Source of the DNA: JANNYA01 sp031422315
GTDB taxonomy: Bacteria; Pseudomonadota; Gammaproteobacteria; Xanthomonadales; SZUA-5
Direction of reading: 5' to 3'
DNA: 46,009 bases
NCBI GenBank assembly: GCA_031422315.1
Contig: JANOQN010000005.1
Span: 1 to 46,009, forward strand
A program made the position numbers and the translations under genes. Shown here one piece after another: positions 24,939-34,106 of this stretch. How positions within the stretch are numbered: the stretch's first letter is position 1; each line of letters starts with the position of its first letter. Below the pieces are notes generated by a model. The model did not search any database. It worked only from the letters and a program-made list of their open reading frames with translations, and was not told the origin of the DNA.

Positions 24939-25125
24939 ACTGTGAGGCGCAGTGCAATGCGCGCATCAAAATCAAGTGCGCATCGGGACTTAAAACGCAG
25001 CATTGTTTCAGCGTGCGGGCTTACCCATTCCATCGGAGCCGCAGTTTGAGGTTTCAGGTCTTCTGGCAATCAATCACGAATTGCTTAAAGATGCAGAAGC
25101 AATGCAGCAGGGGCTAGCCAAGCTC
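24928..25125 (+). pseudogene. Kinase remnant: catalytic-loop fragment joined to C-terminal fragment
   Basis: Bases 24940-24998 align with the codons around the catalytic loop of the 8275 kinase (QYAHQNLIVHRDLKPS), with substitutions and frame damage; AHRDLKRS is still readable. At about 25000 the sequence jumps to FQRAGLPIPSEPQFEV ... MQQGLAKL, matching the C-terminus of the 8275 kinase (YQRAGLPVPITPQYDV). More than 500 codons between the two segments are missing. It is a clearly dead gene. Confidence 0.7.
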
Positions 25126-25189
25126 ACACCTGGGGCAGATCTCGTAATTTTAATGTCCACGCTGCCGCGCCGCAACCCTCAAATCTTCC

Positions 25190-28100
25190 CTAGCGCAGCA
25201 CCGCCGCTGGGTCGCCAAACAGCGTAATTGAGTAATTTGATTCGATGTTTTCTGGATTACTGCTCATTAAATCCGCTTTCGCCGCCATCAATGCCTCACC
25301 CAGCGTATTGATTACCTTGCCATTGCGATCACCGATACGGCCATCTTCAACCAAGTCGAAGAAGCGCGTACCTAAGGCCAAGTGGCTGGCATCTTCGGCC
25401 AAACTGGTCGAACCGATCACGCTGGACGCCAAGCGATTGCTGCGCAGCAGCAGCGCATGCGCCATAGTGTCTTGATTGGGCAGAACAAAGTAATTGTTCC
25501 AGCAACCCCATTGACTGACTACCGCTGGGATTCCTGAGCGGCTGATACTGGCGAGTTGCGATGTATCGAGCAAGTTCTGTGCCGCCCAACGATTTGGGCT
25601 GGAATGGCCTAAATAGTTGATCCAATCGGCATCGCCGCCCAAACCTGCCGCTGCTTTGGCGCGCGCCTCAGTAATGCCCAGCTCATCCACCAGCGCGAAT
25701 TCCTTTGGCTGGCCTTGGCGCAAATACGACAATAGGCTGCGGCTATGAATATCAAAATGCTCCGCCGCATTCGAGGCCCCGGCCACCGCCAAATAGCGCG
25801 TCGCCGGCGTATTACCACGTTGCACTATCGAGCTTATTGCCAGCCGCAACTCAGCCACCGTGCGCGCCGGGATTCGCCCAAGCGCACGTTCCGGTGCGCC
25901 ATCGCCATTCGCATCGCTATACAGCGCATCAGTGGCGGCAAAACGCACGATTTGATCCGCCACGAGATAGAACGTCGGCAGATAGCTTTGCGAGCCCACG
26001 CCTAAGTAGTCGTGATAGTCATAGCTGTCACCGCCCACCAGCAGCACAAAGCGCGGGTTGATCTGGCTGATGACCTCGCGGATTGCCTGCGGGCTGGGCG
26101 CGTAATCGCTTTTTGCGGCATAAATTTCATCGGTACGCAGCACGCGCACCGAATAACCCCGGCCTTGTTGCAGCGCAATCAATGGCGTTAGCTCGGACTC
26201 GAACAATGGGTGGGTAATGATTAGGTAGTCGACTGGGCTGGTGTTGAATGACGCTGGTGTTGCAGCAACTACAGCAGGACGAAGTAATTTAGACGTTTCA
26301 GCCAAAATCAATTCGGTAACGCGTGCATCAACAATCGCGCTGCCGTTTACCTCGTCACGCTGAACTGTCGAACCCACCTGCGTCCAAATACTGGCAGCAG
26401 CATTAACGCCATTGACTGCAAAACCGCTGCGAACTTCAAAATTACCACCAAAAATGCGATCTGACGCGCCATTGGCGCTGTTTGACACACTGCCGAATTT
26501 CAGCTCGCCGGACGCCGCATTGCTTAGGCGTCGGTAATTCACGGTGTAGCCATCCAACAGCACGACGTCAGCGGTAAAGCCCGTGTCCGCATTGACTTTA
26601 AGGGTAAGCGTGTTGCTGTCGGTGATCAGGTTTTCAGGCACGTCTAAACGCACACGATGCGCGGTCAGGCCATCAAAGCGCAGCGTTTGCAGCTCCACGC
26701 CATTGACGCTAAGCGTAACACTGTGATCAGGCCCAGGTGCGGAAAAATTCAAGCCGCCCCAAATGTCCACATCGATGCTGACCGCGCCCGCGCTGCGTTC
26801 GGGCAATACAAAGTTGCGATTAATCGATACCGGTTGAGTGGTTGCCAACACGCGTTCATCAAACCATGGATCATTCCCTGGCGCACTGAAGCTATAAGCG
26901 CGGTTCGGTGCCACTTGTAGCTGTGCGGCAACCGTTTTTGCCACTGCCGGGCCATCGGCCAAGGCACCACGAGCAACTGGTTTTGCCAGCTTCTCGTCCA
27001 CCACGATGGAATAGCTATTCGTTGTCCCATAAAGCGAATCCGAAGCCACACCTAAAAACTCAATGCTGCAGCCCGGGCCAAAGATCGCGCCAGCACATTG
27101 AACATGACGCAGCACCGGCGTTGCACCATCCAACATTGCGATTTCGCTCGCTGCGACATTGCTTTCTGACCAACCTGCAGCAACTAAATCAGCAAACTCT
27201 ACCCGCTGTATGCCGCTGGTTTTGACTTGCAACAACAGCTTTTTCGCACCAGCCGTTTGGATTTGGCGAGTCGGGCTCAATGCGTTTGCTGCACGAATCG
27301 CGGTCCAATTGATGGGCGCGTTGATCGCGTCCGCGCCCACGTCGGCACCCACGGTAATTGCGGCACTAAAGCGCGAACGTCCGAGCAAATCAACGTCTTC
27401 AATACGGATTTCGGTGCTGCCCGCCGCTGGCACTGAACGCGTGTACGACCTAGCTTTCATGCCATCACCGCCAGTGCTGAAGATCAAATCATCGTGAAGT
27501 GCGGTCCAATCGGAACCATCATTCGACCTACCCCAGATGCGGAAGCCTAGGTGGCCAATCTCGGTCGCGGTATTGAAACTAACCTGCAATTGATCGCCGT
27601 TCGCCTGCACCGAGGTACGCGCTAAGGTGATAGGTGTGGTGATGAAGTCACCACTGAAGATTGCTGCACCGATTGTTTCGGCACCGTGCGTACGCTCTGC
27701 ATCAATGTCGGCATCTTCATCCACCCTAACGCCCATGCGGGCAACGCTGCTTCCTGGGCTGGCAAAAGCACAGCGGCGTAGCCAGCCGCCATCGGCTTCT
27801 GTGCGGGTTTGCTTACCGGCAAAACCGCGCAGATTGGCAGCAACTACTGTAATTGATCCCGGCATTGTGACGTCGACATCGGTGCACGCATCGGTAACGG
27901 TGGCGGTATTGGTTGCCAAACCGACGCTGCCGCCGCCAAGCTGGCCGACGACGCCCGACGTATTGCCTTCAATGGCGACATACCCAATCGTTTCAGCACC
28001 GTCTAAGCCAGGCGCGCCAACGTCGTCATCGTCTACCTCGGATGACTCAATGGCGATATCAAAACCGCTCGTCGTCACGTTGCGCGCAACCGTTGTCGCC

Positions 28101-31100
28101 CAAACCTGAGAGGTACCGCTCAAATTAGGCGTAGAGGTATTCAGATTCAGCCCCTCATTTGCCGGTGCCCAGGTTTGCAAAGTACTTAAGATCACTGGCG
28201 GAACAGAAAACGCATTTGGCGCAGGATAACTAACAGTTTGAAAACCAGTGCTTGGCCAGCCGGTAAACCCAGTCGCGCCGCGCTGATTGCTATTGGTTGA
28301 AACGGTGCCCGCTTTGATCAAAATTCCGCCGCTACCGCGCGTGGCGGTGGCCTGTAAAAAATAAGACCCAGGTGTGGCGGCCAGCCAATGCACGTCCATG
28401 GCGCTACCGGTTCCAGTGCAGCCGGCACAAAAGCCGCCTGGAGCCTCAACCTGTAGGGCATTAAAGCCAGTGCGTGTGACATTAAAAATTCGCACCGCTT
28501 GCGGGTCTGCATCAGCATTTGAAGGCTGAACAATGACGACCGGCACGAAGTTAAATGCTTGCGCAAAATTGACGCGAATAATGCTGTTGCTGGTGGTGGT
28601 TGCTGGCAACGTGACGGTGCCGACCTGCAAGCCACGGCGATTGTCGACCACGGTTCTTGTAGTAGTGGCACTGCTGCCAGCGTTGCTCGCATCGCCACTG
28701 TAACGCGCGATAATGGTTCGCAGCCCTGGCGTGGCGCTCGTTAGTAAGCAGCTAGTCGCCGGTAAAGTGACAGTACAACTGTCGCCCGCGTCATCGCGAA
28801 CCAAAACCGTACCCGTCGGGCTAGCGCCGCTGACGCTGACGTTGACCGTGTAAGGTACGCCGACCGTTTGATTACCAACAGGGACGATAGAGGTGATCGC
28901 GGTGCTGCTGGCAGGACACATACCAACCGCATTTGGGGCAAGATTGGCGTCGATGATTAACCTGGGCGTGATGACATTTTGGTTAAAACTAAACTGTGTC
29001 GCCGAACCACCAATGACTTGCTGCACGCCTACCGTGGCTAAAGCCCCGTTTGAGTTCGCGTTTGGGGTCACCGCGCCTGTTTGTAAGTAAAGATACTTAA
29101 ATGCGCTGCTGTTTTCGTTCAAAAACACAGCGAAATTAACGGTTTGCGTGCTTGCGGGCGCATCGTTATTGGCTGTGCTGCCGAAATGTCGGCCGCGCCA
29201 TTCCACGATAAACACTCGATTGGGGAAGACGCCAAATGTTTGGGTGTAAATGCCAGCACCCGTGCTATTTAAGTTCAGATCGTCCCAGTAAGGCACGAGA
29301 ATATTGCTTCCGCCCAGGCTATTCGCCGGTAATGCCGCGTTGAGAAATACGCTTGAAGGCACTCCATTATCGATGCGCAATAGGCCGTTGGTGTCAATGC
29401 GCAGATTTGTTCCAAGCGCGCTTCCATACAGGTTAATCGGAAACGGCGCGGTGATAAAAAGAACTGCATCGTCCGCCGCCGAGCCTGGGATCAAAACACC
29501 GTTAGGCGGAAGCGTTGGGTTGCCGGTGAAGCTGGTAAAGACATAGCGGCTGCCAGCAACAACACCCGAGGGTCTAGTGAAATTAAATATCTGCGGCGAA
29601 TTGCCGCCGCTATAATTCACTGTCAATGTAAAATTGATAATAGTGGGAAAGAAGGCACCCGTGCTAATTTGAAACGGCGTGATATTGCTGGCACCGCTCC
29701 CCGCGTTCATGGTTGGATACGTTGAGAACCCCTGCGTTATGGTGATTCCAGACGTGCTGCTGGTAAGCGTTGCTGAAATAGCGCTTGCACCAACCTGACT
29801 CGTGTTATTGAGCGAAATATTCATCACATTGCAGTCGTTCTGGTCAATCACGCCATCGCCGGTCGGCACAGTAACCGTGTTCAAGGTCAATATTGCACGT
29901 GGCACCGCGCCCGTTGCCGCCACGGCTTGAAATGCCTGCAAAATCCCGACCCCAGATCCGGCATCTGAGCCTGCGCTCATAATATCTAAAGCGGTGCTAG
30001 TCAAGAAATTGGCGATTTGAGTATTGGTACTCAACGGCGAGCCTTGTTTTACCAACGCCGCAATTGCACCCGCATGGGGTGCTGCGGCTGAGGTACCGTA
30101 AAACGGGTTAAGCCCGACGGATGGTAACGTCGTGGCAACCCCGTCGGCCGCTGTGAAATCAGGCTTTTGCCGCAGAATACCGCCAGCCGCTAACAAACTT
30201 GCGGTGTAGGGCGCTCCGGCGGCGTTATAGAAAGATCGGCGTGGGCCATCAGAGCTAAAATTCTCGATTTGATTGGTGCCGACAAAAGCACCCGGCGATG
30301 GGCCAGGTGGAGTTGGCGCGCCGCCGCTGTCGGCAGCCGGGGTCGCTGCAACGCCAAAAGCATTTGGGCTGGCGCCATGGCCTCGTGTTTGACCGGTGGT
30401 GCCATATTGCAACCGTCCACGATTGGTCGATAGGCTAATAAATCTAATCGCCGCTCCGTTCCTTCTTACGACCACAAGGCGTGTGTTTATTCCGGCGGTT
30501 ACGGATTCAAAGGGATCTTGAGTGCCGGTTTGCGCGTTGGTCGAGGACGCTACAACCGCAGTGAGTGCGGCATTGAGTCTGAATAGATCGTAGTCATTAC
30601 TTGAACCACCCAATGGATCAGACCACTGCATGGTAATAGGAGCCGTGCTGGAATTTTGTAGCGTATTGCCGACATCCACCCCGTTCCACGCAAGCGCATC
30701 GCCCGTGCCAGTAATAATGGCAGGCCGTGTTCCGGTCACGAAATCACCCTCCCATGCGCCAGGCGTGCCTTGCTGCACACTTCCCGAATTACCCGCCGAG
30801 GAAAAATATAGTGCGCCATTCGCTGTTACCGCGTTGACTGCCTGGGTGACCAACGCCATATTTTGATTCGATACGGCGGGTTGACCATCGTGCAAACCGG
30901 TTTCTACAAAGTAAAAAATATCATCAATAATAATGTCGCAGCCTGGGCTGACATTGCCGAACGCTCCAGGAGAAACGGAAATCCCACGCAATGCACGAAT
31001 ATTCTCGGCAAAATTGGCAAAACTACTAAATGCCTCGGCGAAATAGAGCTGTGCGCCGGGCGCGATATCATGGACGATTTGTACCATCGCCCGGCCTTCG

Positions 31101-31939
31101 TCGGTGCCGCCTGATGCCAAATCCCCAGTGCCAGCAAAACGTACCGGTATCAGAAAGCCATTTGGGTTGGTCGCGCCGGGTAAATCACCGTTCGTTACGT
31201 CAGTTGCTGCTGCGCCTAAGTTATTAAAGCTATCCGACAGCACACCAATACGCAGCCCTGCACCATTCACGCCAAAACGCGTGCGCGCCTCAGCGGCGCG
31301 ATGTGCGGCATCGCCCTGCGAATTCGCGCTGCCTATTTTGGCCTGCGCCGTCTGGTGCGCTGCTAACGCCTCGATTACTTTGGCTTTAAAGCGGCTTAGC
31401 CGTGGGGTCAGTTTTAGCTCGGCGCCCCCGGCGATCATGCCGCGCAGCTGCGGCATGACAAAACGAACGCTGGGCTCGGCCGCGATTTCCTCAATCGTCC
31501 CAATTGGCGCTAGTGCCTCAATGGACTGCGCGACGTCATTGTGCCGAACCACGGTGACGCCCAAAGATTTCAGTTTCGTCGCGAGACCAGCCGAATAAGG
31601 TGCACGGATTTCAATAGCGACTTCACCACGTTCGTCAATTTCGACGTCAGTTTCTAAGCTTGGAACGCTTGGGGCAATGGGCTGGCGATTAAACCCTTTA
31701 GCGGCATAAATGAGCTGCGAGTCAATTTTTTGCTGGGCGGGTGTGCGTGCCTCTTTTTCCGCGATCAGCGCTTGAATTTGTGACTTAGCTGATTCACTGA
31801 GTTCGCTGGTTTGTGCGAACGCCACATTTAGCCCAAAAGCCAAGCCTAAAAGGCAGGCAATTCCTTTCAACCACAGGCTTTTAACCCGCGCAAACCCAGT
31901 TCGCGGTTCCGAACTTGCCGAAAGAATTGGATATTTCAT
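25190..31939 (-). CDS. Giant exoprotein with two protease domains: subtilase-fold and C25 gingipain-type
   Basis: 2249 residues, with AGGTG 8 bases before the ATG. The signal segment is at about 20-42 and a propeptide-like region follows to ~220. The subtilase-fold domain (about 225-640) has Asp236 in GVLSDSFN, Asn384 in SSAGNSG and Ser617 in GTSAAAPHAG. Where subtilisins have HGT, this has EGR with Glu281, as in S53-like enzymes. The middle holds an Ig-like repeat and H-type-lectin-like beta domains. Near residue 1800 an internal DRIFGGNFE resembles the GFE tail of other exoproteins. The C-terminal ~400 residues are a C25 (gingipain-like) cysteine peptidase with His2112 (INYLGHSS) and Cys2146 (QWGCWNN), 34 apart as expected. 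The protein is probably secreted and self-processing. No two-block promoter is seen on its upstream side. Confidence 0.88.
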   Translation of the reverse strand: MKYPILSASSEPRTGFARVKSLWLKGIACLLGLAFGLNVAFAQTSELSESAKSQIQALIAEKEARTPAQQKIDSQLIYAAKGFNRQPIAPSVPSLETDVEIDERGEVAIEIRAPYSAGLATKLKSLGVTVVRHNDVAQSIEALAPIGTIEEIAAEPSVRFVMPQLRGMIAGGAELKLTPRLSRFKAKVIEALAAHQTAQAKIGSANSQGDAAHRAAEARTRFGVNGAGLRIGVLSDSFNNLGAAATDVTNGDLPGATNPNGFLIPVRFAGTGDLASGGTDEGRAMVQIVHDIAPGAQLYFAEAFSSFANFAENIRALRGISVSPGAFGNVSPGCDIIIDDIFYFVETGLHDGQPAVSNQNMALVTQAVNAVTANGALYFSSAGNSGSVQQGTPGAWEGDFVTGTRPAIITGTGDALAWNGVDVGNTLQNSSTAPITMQWSDPLGGSSNDYDLFRLNAALTAVVASSTNAQTGTQDPFESVTAGINTRLVVVRRNGAAIRFISLSTNRGRLQYGTTGQTRGHGASPNAFGVAATPAADSGGAPTPPGPSPGAFVGTNQIENFSSDGPRRSFYNAAGAPYTASLLAAGGILRQKPDFTAADGVATTLPSVGLNPFYGTSAAAPHAGAIAALVKQGSPLSTNTQIANFLTSTALDIMSAGSDAGSGVGILQAFQAVAATGAVPRAILTLNTVTVPTGDGVIDQNDCNVMNISLNNTSQVGASAISATLTSSTSGITITQGFSTYPTMNAGSGASNITPFQISTGAFFPTIINFTLTVNYSGGNSPQIFNFTRPSGVVAGSRYVFTSFTGNPTLPPNGVLIPGSAADDAVLFITAPFPINLYGSALGTNLRIDTNGLLRIDNGVPSSVFLNAALPANSLGGSNILVPYWDDLNLNSTGAGIYTQTFGVFPNRVFIVEWRGRHFGSTANNDAPASTQTVNFAVFLNENSSAFKYLYLQTGAVTPNANSNGALATVGVQQVIGGSATQFSFNQNVITPRLIIDANLAPNAVGMCPASSTAITSIVPVGNQTVGVPYTVNVSVSGASPTGTVLVRDDAGDSCTVTLPATSCLLTSATPGLRTIIARYSGDASNAGSSATTTRTVVDNRRGLQVGTVTLPATTTSNSIIRVNFAQAFNFVPVVIVQPSNADADPQAVRIFNVTRTGFNALQVEAPGGFCAGCTGTGSAMDVHWLAATPGSYFLQATATRGSGGILIKAGTVSTNSNQRGATGFTGWPSTGFQTVSYPAPNAFSVPPVILSTLQTWAPANEGLNLNTSTPNLSGTSQVWATTVARNVTTSGFDIAIESSEVDDDDVGAPGLDGAETIGYVAIEGNTSGVVGQLGGGSVGLATNTATVTDACTDVDVTMPGSITVVAANLRGFAGKQTRTEADGGWLRRCAFASPGSSVARMGVRVDEDADIDAERTHGAETIGAAIFSGDFITTPITLARTSVQANGDQLQVSFNTATEIGHLGFRIWGRSNDGSDWTALHDDLIFSTGGDGMKARSYTRSVPAAGSTEIRIEDVDLLGRSRFSAAITVGADVGADAINAPINWTAIRAANALSPTRQIQTAGAKKLLLQVKTSGIQRVEFADLVAAGWSESNVAASEIAMLDGATPVLRHVQCAGAIFGPGCSIEFLGVASDSLYGTTNSYSIVVDEKLAKPVARGALADGPAVAKTVAAQLQVAPNRAYSFSAPGNDPWFDERVLATTQPVSINRNFVLPERSAGAVSIDVDIWGGLNFSAPGPDHSVTLSVNGVELQTLRFDGLTAHRVRLDVPENLITDSNTLTLKVNADTGFTADVVLLDGYTVNYRRLSNAASGELKFGSVSNSANGASDRIFGGNFEVRSGFAVNGVNAAASIWTQVGSTVQRDEVNGSAIVDARVTELILAETSKLLRPAVVAATPASFNTSPVDYLIITHPLFESELTPLIALQQGRGYSVRVLRTDEIYAAKSDYAPSPQAIREVISQINPRFVLLVGGDSYDYHDYLGVGSQSYLPTFYLVADQIVRFAATDALYSDANGDGAPERALGRIPARTVAELRLAISSIVQRGNTPATRYLAVAGASNAAEHFDIHSRSLLSYLRQGQPKEFALVDELGITEARAKAAAGLGGDADWINYLGHSSPNRWAAQNLLDTSQLASISRSGIPAVVSQWGCWNNYFVLPNQDTMAHALLLRSNRLASSVIGSTSLAEDASHLALGTRFFDLVEDGRIGDRNGKVINTLGEALMAAKADLMSSNPENIESNYSITLFGDPAAVLR

Positions 31940-32089
31940 TGCGTTTTCACCTGTATTTTACCTTATAGATGAAGCAAATTACTCGCATGCACGGTCGGCT
32001 GCAAGGAGTTCCTCTGTAGAACGGGCTTTCAGCCCCTAGCAACCCATTGCAAATACGTCCTGGGGAATTGCCACAGCTGGTATGGTTCA

Positions 32090-32115
32090 CGCAGGCGTGG
32101 TGCTAGCACCCTGCG
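32090..32115. repeat. Palindrome upstream of the truncated kinase
   Basis: GGTGCTAGCACC (32099-32110) is a perfect 12-base palindrome. CGCAG and CTGCG arms outside it extend the symmetry with a 4-base bulge on the left. It lies 33 bases before ATG 32149 and could be an operator or a hairpin. The rest of the 31940-32148 gap holds the promoter of the minus-strand protease gene and a small GGGCT/AGCCC hairpin near 32029. Confidence 0.45.
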
Positions 32116-32148
32116 TTAGGCGCAACCTAGCTTGCTAAACTACGGCCC

Positions 32149-32496
32149 ATGAACCCACAACTCATTCAACTTTTTCGCGACGCGCTTGATCTACCAATTG
32201 ACGAGCGCAGCGCCTATCTAGACGCGCAATGCGCCGACCCAGATTTGCGGGCTCAGATTGAAGCGCTTTTGCTCACCGCCGAGGCAACTCAACCGCCGCT
32301 AGCCAATCTAGTGCTGCCAACCGATGCGTTTGCGGGCCCCAGTGCGCGCCTTGTTGATCGCAGCGGCGAACTTATCGGCGCGTTTCGCATACTAAAAATT
32401 TTAGACGTCTGCGCGTTTGTACCGCTCAAGATTTGCGCTTTGCCGCCAATTCGCGCAAGTTTCGCGCACCTTCGACCGATTCAGGCACTAGCATGA
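32149..32496 (+). pseudogene. 5' fragment of a Ser/Thr kinase gene
   Basis: The first ~84 residues match the kinase leader and the very start of the kinase domain (MNPQLIQLFRDALDL ... IDERSAYLDAQ ... GELIGAFRIL). At about base 32397 the similarity ends just before the glycine loop, and the frame runs on into unrelated sequence to a stop inside the next gene. There is no catalytic domain. Either the rest was deleted when the region next to cystathionine beta-synthase was joined here, or only the leader was copied. Confidence 0.7.
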
Positions 32497-33863
32497 CAAT
32501 TCATAACAGCGTTTTAGAGCTTATCGGCAACACGCCGATGATTCGCGCACAGCACTTAGACACTGGCTGCTGCACGCTTTTCCTGAAGATGGAGAATATG
32601 AATCCGGGCGGTTCGATCAAAGATCGCATCGGGCTGTCGATGATTGAAGATGCCGAGCGTAGCGGCTTGCTTAAACCCAGCGGCACGATTGTTGAAGGCA
32701 CAGCCGGTAATACCGGCTTAGCGCTCGCACTCGTCGCCCAGCAAAAAGGCTATAAGCTGATTTTGGTGGTGCCGGACAAAATGAGCCGCGAAAAAATCTT
32801 CAACCTCAAAGCCATGGGCGCCGAAGTGGTACTGACGCGCTCGGATGTCAGCAAGGGCCACCCGGAGTATTACCAAGATCTAGCGCGCACGATTGCCGAG
32901 CAAACACCGAACGCGCACTACATCAATCAGTTCGCCAATCCATCGAATCCGTATGCGCATGAATTTGGCACCGGTCCGGAAATTTGGAATCAAATGCAGC
33001 ACGAAATGGACGCCATGGTATTCGGTGTCGGTTCGGGCGGCACTTTGACCGGATTGACCAAATTCTTTGCACGCGCTGCGCCGCACGTTGATTTGGTGCT
33101 GGCAGATCCGCAAGGCTCGGTGCTGGCGAAATACGTTAACGATGGCGTGCTGGACACCAGCGGCGGCAGCTGGCTGGTCGAAGGCATAGGCGGGGATTAC
33201 CTGACCGCAGTGGGGGATTTTTCCAGAGTTCGCCAGGCATTTGCGATATCTGATGCCGAGAGTTTTGAAGTCGGCCGCGAACTGCTGATGAAAGAGGGCA
33301 TATTGGGCGGCTCTTCAACCGGCACAGTGATTGCCGCCGCGCTGCGCTATTGCCGCGAACAAACCACGCCGAAGCGCGTTGTCGCATTTGTGTGCGATAC
33401 CGGCAATAAATATCTATCGAAAATGTACAACGATTACTGGATGCTCGATAACGGCTTCGCCACCCGTGAATCGCACGGTGATTTGCGCGACTTAATCCTG
33501 CGGCCATATGGTGATCGTGACACCGTGGTGGTCAAACCGACTGATTTGCTGACCATGGCCTATCAACGCATGAAGCTGTATGACGTCTCGCAATTACCGG
33601 TTATGGAGGGTGATTTGATCGTTGGCATTGTCGATGAATCGGATATTCTGATGCACGTGTATGGCGATCAAAACCGCTTCCGCGATCCGGTGTCGACCGC
33701 CATGATTAGCGAGCTAACCTTTGTGCAGGTCAACGCGTCAATCAATGCGCTAATGCCGATATTCGACAAAGGCCAAGTCGCGATCGTGATGGACGGCACG
33801 CGCTTTATGGGCCTGATTACCCGCATGGATTTGCTGAATTATTTACGGCGGCGCTTGGTTTAA
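32493..33863 (+). CDS. Cystathionine beta-synthase with CBS-domain pair
   Basis: 456 residues from ATG 32493; the upstream in-frame extension falls inside the kinase fragment. It is a fold-type II PLP enzyme: PLP Lys43 in NPGGSIKDR, substrate loop EGTAGNTG (68-75), glycine-rich GVGSGGT (178-184) and phosphate loop GGSSTGT (272-278). Two CBS motifs occupy about 340-456 and probably bind an adenosyl ligand. It should condense serine and homocysteine to cystathionine, the first step of reverse transsulfuration; a cysteine-synthase-like side activity is possible. No partner gene such as cystathionine gamma-lyase is adjacent. Confidence 0.9.
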   Translation: MTIHNSVLELIGNTPMIRAQHLDTGCCTLFLKMENMNPGGSIKDRIGLSMIEDAERSGLLKPSGTIVEGTAGNTGLALALVAQQKGYKLILVVPDKMSREKIFNLKAMGAEVVLTRSDVSKGHPEYYQDLARTIAEQTPNAHYINQFANPSNPYAHEFGTGPEIWNQMQHEMDAMVFGVGSGGTLTGLTKFFARAAPHVDLVLADPQGSVLAKYVNDGVLDTSGGSWLVEGIGGDYLTAVGDFSRVRQAFAISDAESFEVGRELLMKEGILGGSSTGTVIAAALRYCREQTTPKRVVAFVCDTGNKYLSKMYNDYWMLDNGFATRESHGDLRDLILRPYGDRDTVVVKPTDLLTMAYQRMKLYDVSQLPVMEGDLIVGIVDESDILMHVYGDQNRFRDPVSTAMISELTFVQVNASINALMPIFDKGQVAIVMDGTRFMGLITRMDLLNYLRRRLV

Positions 33864-33876
33864 GCATCGAGCAATT

Positions 33877-33932
33877 TTATCTAACCGCCAAGACGCAGTA
33901 CCTTCGGTTTATGCGTTCTTGGGGTTAGATAA
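33877..33932. terminator. Long imperfect hairpin between convergent genes
   Basis: Arms 33877-33897 and 33912-33932 pair over about 20 positions with two bulges. The position between the CBS gene (+) and the 64 aa gene (-) suits a two-way terminator, though T-runs are poor. The arm sequence (CTAACCGCCAAGACGCA) resembles a dispersed repeat common in proteobacterial genomes. It also covers the last codons of the minus-strand 64 aa frame. Confidence 0.5.
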
Positions 33933-34100
33933 GTTGCGAGCCAGAAACTGTGCTTTCGTCAATGTTTGATAGCTTTCCTCTGGAGCTGCAAATGCATGCA
34001 TTAGCGCAGCTTTGAGTTGCTCGAAAGACTGTAGCTCATCGCAATCTTTTTCGAGGATTACCGAATTGCGAACGCTGGAATTCAATTTGGTTTGGCGCAT
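33909..34100 (-). CDS. Small protein of unknown function downstream of Fic
   Basis: 63-64 residues, starting at ATG 34100 (or the adjacent GTG 34103), only a few bases after the fic stop. A GAGGAGTGAGGAG ribosome binding site overlaps the end of fic. The protein is charged, helical and has no known motif (LQSFEQLKAALMHAF). The tight spacing suggests translational coupling and perhaps a partner role to Fic, but the Fic protein already has its own inhibitory helix. Its C-terminus lies in the hairpin repeat. Confidence 0.55.
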   Translation of the reverse strand: MRQTKLNSSVRNSVILEKDCDELQSFEQLKAALMHAFAAPEESYQTLTKAQFLARNLSNPKNA

Positions 34101-34106
34101 CACTCC

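Noticed and set aside
25139..25146. ATCTCGTA as a promoter second block
   Set aside because: The first block is absent at the required distance and no gene on this strand follows; it lies at the end of the kinase remnant.
27627..28109. 160 aa plus-strand frame inside the double-protease gene
   Set aside because: Opposite-frame shadow; low-complexity composition follows from the codons of the real gene.
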